Source of the DNA: SHVO01 sp041919675
GTDB taxonomy: Bacteria; Pseudomonadota; Alphaproteobacteria; Rhodospirillales; Rhodospirillaceae
Length of the DNA stretch: 64,000 bases
Assembly (NCBI GenBank): GCA_041919675.1
Contig: JAYRTJ010000003.1
Location: 1 to 64,000 of the forward strand
Direction: 5' to 3'
Shown: positions 61,397 through 64,000 of the stretch, one piece after another
Layout: every line of letters starts with the position of its first letter
Numbering within the stretch: the stretch's first letter is position 1
Translations under genes and position numbers: made by a program
Notes under the pieces: generated by a model
What the model was told of the DNA's origin: nothing
Database searches by the model: none
Seen by the model: the letters and a program-made list of their open reading frames with translations, nothing else

Positions 61397-61732
61397 CGGT
61401 CCATCCGTACGCTTGGCGCGGTTGTCGCTGGCGGCAAGCTCGCTCTCCGGCTGTGACAGTCCAATCATGAGTATATCGTGAACCTGTTGAAATCTCGTGG
61501 AAAAAAGTTGGGCGTCGGCCCAGCTCCACAAGGCCGGGCGGTTCTTTCCATTTTAGGTACGGGGCGGGCGGAGACCGCGTTACAAGGCTGTCACTGCGGC
61601 GGCGCTTCGCCTTAATTTAGCCGGTCTTTTTGGGCATAAAATATCGAAGGTGGGGCTGGCTTCCAGACGTCCATGATAAGGATCGGAAGGACAGCACTCA
61701 TAGGTGTCCACGTTATACGCGTGAGGAAAATC
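61397..61732. other. Divergent control region between the regulator and a secreted protein gene
   Basis: A 336-bp region between the OmpR-type regulator (minus) and the 61733 gene (plus). It should hold both promoters. GTGAGGAAAATC before ATG 61733 is the ribosome site. I see no operator I can name, but autoregulation by the OmpR-type protein is plausible. Confidence 0.4.
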
Positions 61733-62377
61733 ATGTACGCCTCTTCTGTCTTCGGAAAATTTCTGCGCGGCGCCGCGGCGGCGGCGGTGATCGGCGCCGG
61801 TGTTGCCCTCCTGCCCGCCGCGGCCAGTGCGCGCGACAGCTTCTCGTTCTCGACCGGCTTCAATAGCTGGGGCGGCAGCAGCGTCGGGATCGGCTACAGC
61901 ACGGGCGGCGGCCATTGGGGCCGCGGCGGCTGGGGCCATCGCGGCGGATGGCGCGGCGGCGATCGCCTGTCGCTCGGTTTCACTTACGTTGCGCCGCCGT
62001 ATTACTACGGCCCGCGCCCTTACGCTTATCCGGCTTATCCGTATCCGACGCGTCCGGCCTATGCCTATCCGAGCTATTACCCCGCCGGCGGGGTTGTCGT
62101 GTTCTCGCCGTACGTTCGCGACCGCCTGAGCGCCCGCGCGCGCGGCGTCTACTACGGCGCTTATCGCGACGCGCTCGATGCGCCGATCGGTGAACCGATC
62201 GATTGGAACGACGGCCGTGTTCGCGGCGAGGTTACGACCACGCGCGACGGCTGGGCCGGCGACCGCTACTGCCGCGAATTCCGCCAAAACATCGTGATCG
62301 ACGGCCGGAACGAGGAAGCTTATGGCACTGCCTGCCGGAACGATGCCGACACGGATTGGGAAATCGTCCCGAACTAG
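61733..62377 (+). CDS. Secreted Gly/Tyr-rich protein with 17-kDa-antigen-like C-terminus
   Basis: 214 residues. A signal peptide ends ASARD; a Gly/Trp-rich segment (GGGHWGRGGWGHRGGWRGGD) and a Pro/Tyr-rich stretch (PYAYPAYPYPTRPAYAYP) follow. The C-terminus GEVTTTRDGWAGDRYCREFRQNIVIDGRNEEAYGTACRNDADTDWEIVP resembles the conserved module of Rickettsia-type 17-kDa surface antigens. The next gene has a related C-terminus. GAGGA lies before the ATG. Confidence 0.7.
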   Translation: MYASSVFGKFLRGAAAAAVIGAGVALLPAAASARDSFSFSTGFNSWGGSSVGIGYSTGGGHWGRGGWGHRGGWRGGDRLSLGFTYVAPPYYYGPRPYAYPAYPYPTRPAYAYPSYYPAGGVVVFSPYVRDRLSARARGVYYGAYRDALDAPIGEPIDWNDGRVRGEVTTTRDGWAGDRYCREFRQNIVIDGRNEEAYGTACRNDADTDWEIVPN

Positions 62378-62489
62378 GCTTTCCGATCGTACCCCGAAGC
62401 GGTCCGATTCCGCGTCGGGCGCCGATTAGCCCATTAAACTTCCGCAGCGCCCCCTTTATAGTGCCCTCACGCACATGGGAGCGTACGGC

Positions 62490-63134
62490 GTGGGGAAACT
62501 TCAGGTCCGATTGACGATCGTGCTGGCGGCGGCCGCATCCGTTGCGGGTTGCGGGATCTTGCCGCATGTGGCGCGTCAAACGACCGCAGCGGCGATCTCA
62601 CCCATTGCAACGACCGCCCGGGTCGTTTCCCAAGATCTCAAGGTCGTCAGCCAAAACATGGCCGCGAGTTCGGCAGCGTCGGCGCAGACCGCCCGGCAAG
62701 TCTCACTCGCGGCCGCACGAACGCGCGCCGCCTCGCAAGCCGTGCGGCAGCGCCGCGCGCAAAATGCGCGCATCGCCAAGCAAAACGCAGACCTTGTAAA
62801 GAAAGCCAAGGCCGAGGGGGCGCCGTCGGAGACGCTGGACATATTGCCGACTGCCGTTCTCGCGCAGCTTACGAAAGATCAGGCGGCATTGCAGCACGCG
62901 GCGCAAGCCGAGGCCTTCACGGCGCCGGTCGGCGAAACCATCTTTTGGGAAGACGGCGGCCGGACGGGAAGCGCGATGGCCGAGACTGAAAACGCGATGG
63001 GCGGCTTCCTCTGCCGCATGTTCGTTCAAACGATCAAAATCACTGAAAGCGAGGAACGGGCAAGCACGCTCGCGTGCAAAAATCCCGACGGGATTTGGCA
63101 AGCGTCGCTCAATCGCTCGGAATTCCAGCCGTGA
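62490..63134 (+). CDS. Lipoprotein with coiled-coil and 17-kDa-antigen-like C-terminus
   Basis: 214 residues. The lipobox SVAGC (Cys near residue 21) follows VRLTIVLAAAA. A long helical, Ala/Gln/Arg-rich region (residues about 35-105) suggests coiled coil. The C-terminus (WEDGGRTGSAMAETENAMGGFLCRMFVQTIKITESEERASTLACKNPDGIW) parallels the gene before. The start at GTG 62490 has GGAG 8 bases upstream; ATG 62475 is the alternative. Coding-like sequence continues in frame after the TGA stop to a TAA at 63225. Confidence 0.7.
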   Translation: MGKLQVRLTIVLAAAASVAGCGILPHVARQTTAAAISPIATTARVVSQDLKVVSQNMAASSAASAQTARQVSLAAARTRAASQAVRQRRAQNARIAKQNADLVKKAKAEGAPSETLDILPTAVLAQLTKDQAALQHAAQAEAFTAPVGETIFWEDGGRTGSAMAETENAMGGFLCRMFVQTIKITESEERASTLACKNPDGIWQASLNRSEFQP

Positions 63135-63239
63135 CCGGTTTCGGACCTGAAGGCACCGGCAAAGGCGGACAAAGAAGCATCGCAAGCGGCGCCGGCGCCT
63201 GTTAAAACGGACGCCGCCCCCACTTAAAACCGACATACA

Positions 63240-64000
63240 ATGCTGCTTGCCCTTCTCTCGCCGGCCAAACGGCTGGACTTCGCGCCGCCGCCGGACTTTG
63301 CCAAACCGACCCAACCGGGCCTGCTCAAGGACACCGCGATCCTGGCCGCGTGCGGCAAGACTCTCACGCGGGCCGATCTTCGCCGGCTCATGGATATCAG
63401 TCCTAAATTGGCCGAGCTGAATTTCGAACGCTTTCAAAGCTTCGATCCGAAGAACAAGGCCGGGACCAAGCCCGCGATCTTCGCGTTCGCCGGCGACGTC
63501 TATATGGGCTTCGACGCCAAGACACTGAGCGCCGCCGACATGGCGTTCGCACAAGACCATGTGGCGATTTTGTCGGGGCTCTACGGCGTACTGCGCCCGC
63601 TCGATGCGATCCAGCCTTATCGCCTCGAGATGGGGACACGTTTGAAAAACGAGCGCGGCGCGGACCTGTACGCCTTCTGGAATGAAAGCGTCGCGGCCTA
63701 CCTCAATCGCCTGACAGCGCCGATGAAGGCCCCCACCTTCGTCAATCTTGCTTCGGACGAATACTGGTCGGCGGTGGATGAAAGCGCGCTTGCCGCGCCC
63801 ATCGTCCAGCCCGTTTTCAAAGAGATAAAAAACGGGAAGGCGCAGATCGTGAGTTTCATGGCCAAGAAAGCGCGCGGCCTCATGGCGCGCTACATCGTGC
63901 AGCATCGCCTGACAAAGCCCGAGGAGCTCAAGCGCTTCGACACGGCCGGCTACGCCTTCGACGCCAAGGCCTCGCACGGCGCGCAGTGGGTCTTCAGCCG
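63240..64000 (+). CDS. yaaA: Peroxide-stress protein YaaA (3' end outside window)
   Basis: YaaA limits free iron and damage under peroxide stress. MLLALLSPAKRLDF at the start, AFAGDVYMGFDAKTLS, HVAILSGLYGVLRPLDAIQPYRLEMGT and NLASDEYWSAVD are family motifs. About 253 residues are visible, running off the window in frame (ASHGAQWVFSR at the end); the full protein should be only slightly longer. Start ATG 63240. Confidence 0.95.
   Translation, partial: MLLALLSPAKRLDFAPPPDFAKPTQPGLLKDTAILAACGKTLTRADLRRLMDISPKLAELNFERFQSFDPKNKAGTKPAIFAFAGDVYMGFDAKTLSAADMAFAQDHVAILSGLYGVLRPLDAIQPYRLEMGTRLKNERGADLYAFWNESVAAYLNRLTAPMKAPTFVNLASDEYWSAVDESALAAPIVQPVFKEIKNGKAQIVSFMAKKARGLMARYIVQHRLTKPEELKRFDTAGYAFDAKASHGAQWVFS

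Overview
The window is a GC-rich piece of an alphaproteobacterial chromosome. The evidence is the gene content: RNase E with a long acidic insertion in its S1 domain, the aroQ-accB-accC-aat block facing a DUF2155/MlaD/NDUFA12 block, a B12-dependent ribonucleotide reductase, a complete suf operon under an Rrf2 repressor, a HIG1 twin-membrane protein, a GGAAC-N17-CGTT (EcfG-type) promoter, and the palindromic intergenic repeats common in this class. The PEP-CTERM protein and the mixture of genes suggest a less-studied lineage; I cannot name a genus. There is no prophage, transposase, CRISPR array, rRNA or replication origin in view. Almost everything looks like core chromosome.

Layout. 1-8.5 kb: the 3' part of rne, an aminotransferase and a compact gamma-glutamyltranspeptidase-like lipoprotein on the minus strand, then a periplasmic M48 protease followed by a DsbA-like thiol protein and a DUF2786 protein. 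8.5-11.8 kb (minus): an isolated flagellar hook protein, a small membrane protein, and thiS-thiG under a TPP riboswitch. 12-17 kb: aroQ-accB-accC-aat, convergent with DUF2155, two tandem MCE proteins and NDUFA12. 17-25.4 kb: a PRC-barrel lipoprotein, CreA, nrdJ, a degenerate nucleotidyltransferase resembling the CD-NTase (SMODS) family, and AsmA. 25.4-36 kb: serA, RidA, a FemAB/GNAT-like protein, a thioesterase, parE, a valine-degradation operon and a serine hydrolase. 36-39.9 kb: a PEP-CTERM protein, tRNA-Val(GAC), N-formylglutamate amidohydrolase, unknown proteins, HIG1 and a single-domain response regulator. 40-46.5 kb (minus): iscR/sufR-sufBCDSU-sufT-sufA. 46.6-52.8 kb: a formyltransferase-fold protein and a zinc regulon (TonB receptor, small Cys/His protein, znuA, then divergent zur-znuC-znuB around a perfect Zur palindrome). 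52.8-64 kb: a shortened KdpD/KdpE pair, a DUF6491 protein, an M61 peptidase, an ECF sigma factor, a second two-component system, two secreted proteins sharing a C-terminal module, and the start of yaaA.

The most unusual items are (i) an RpiB-like sugar-isomerase domain with its catalytic residues replaced, lying inside the exported M48 protease between the peptidase and TPR parts; (ii) an orphan CD-NTase-like protein with a broken catalytic motif directly after nrdJ, with a 25-residue lipoprotein-like peptide between them; (iii) a dispersed inverted repeat built on GGGGTCAGACACC at three sites, one of them splitting thiS from thiG; and (iv) a lipoprotein gene whose frame continues with coding-like composition past a TGA stop.
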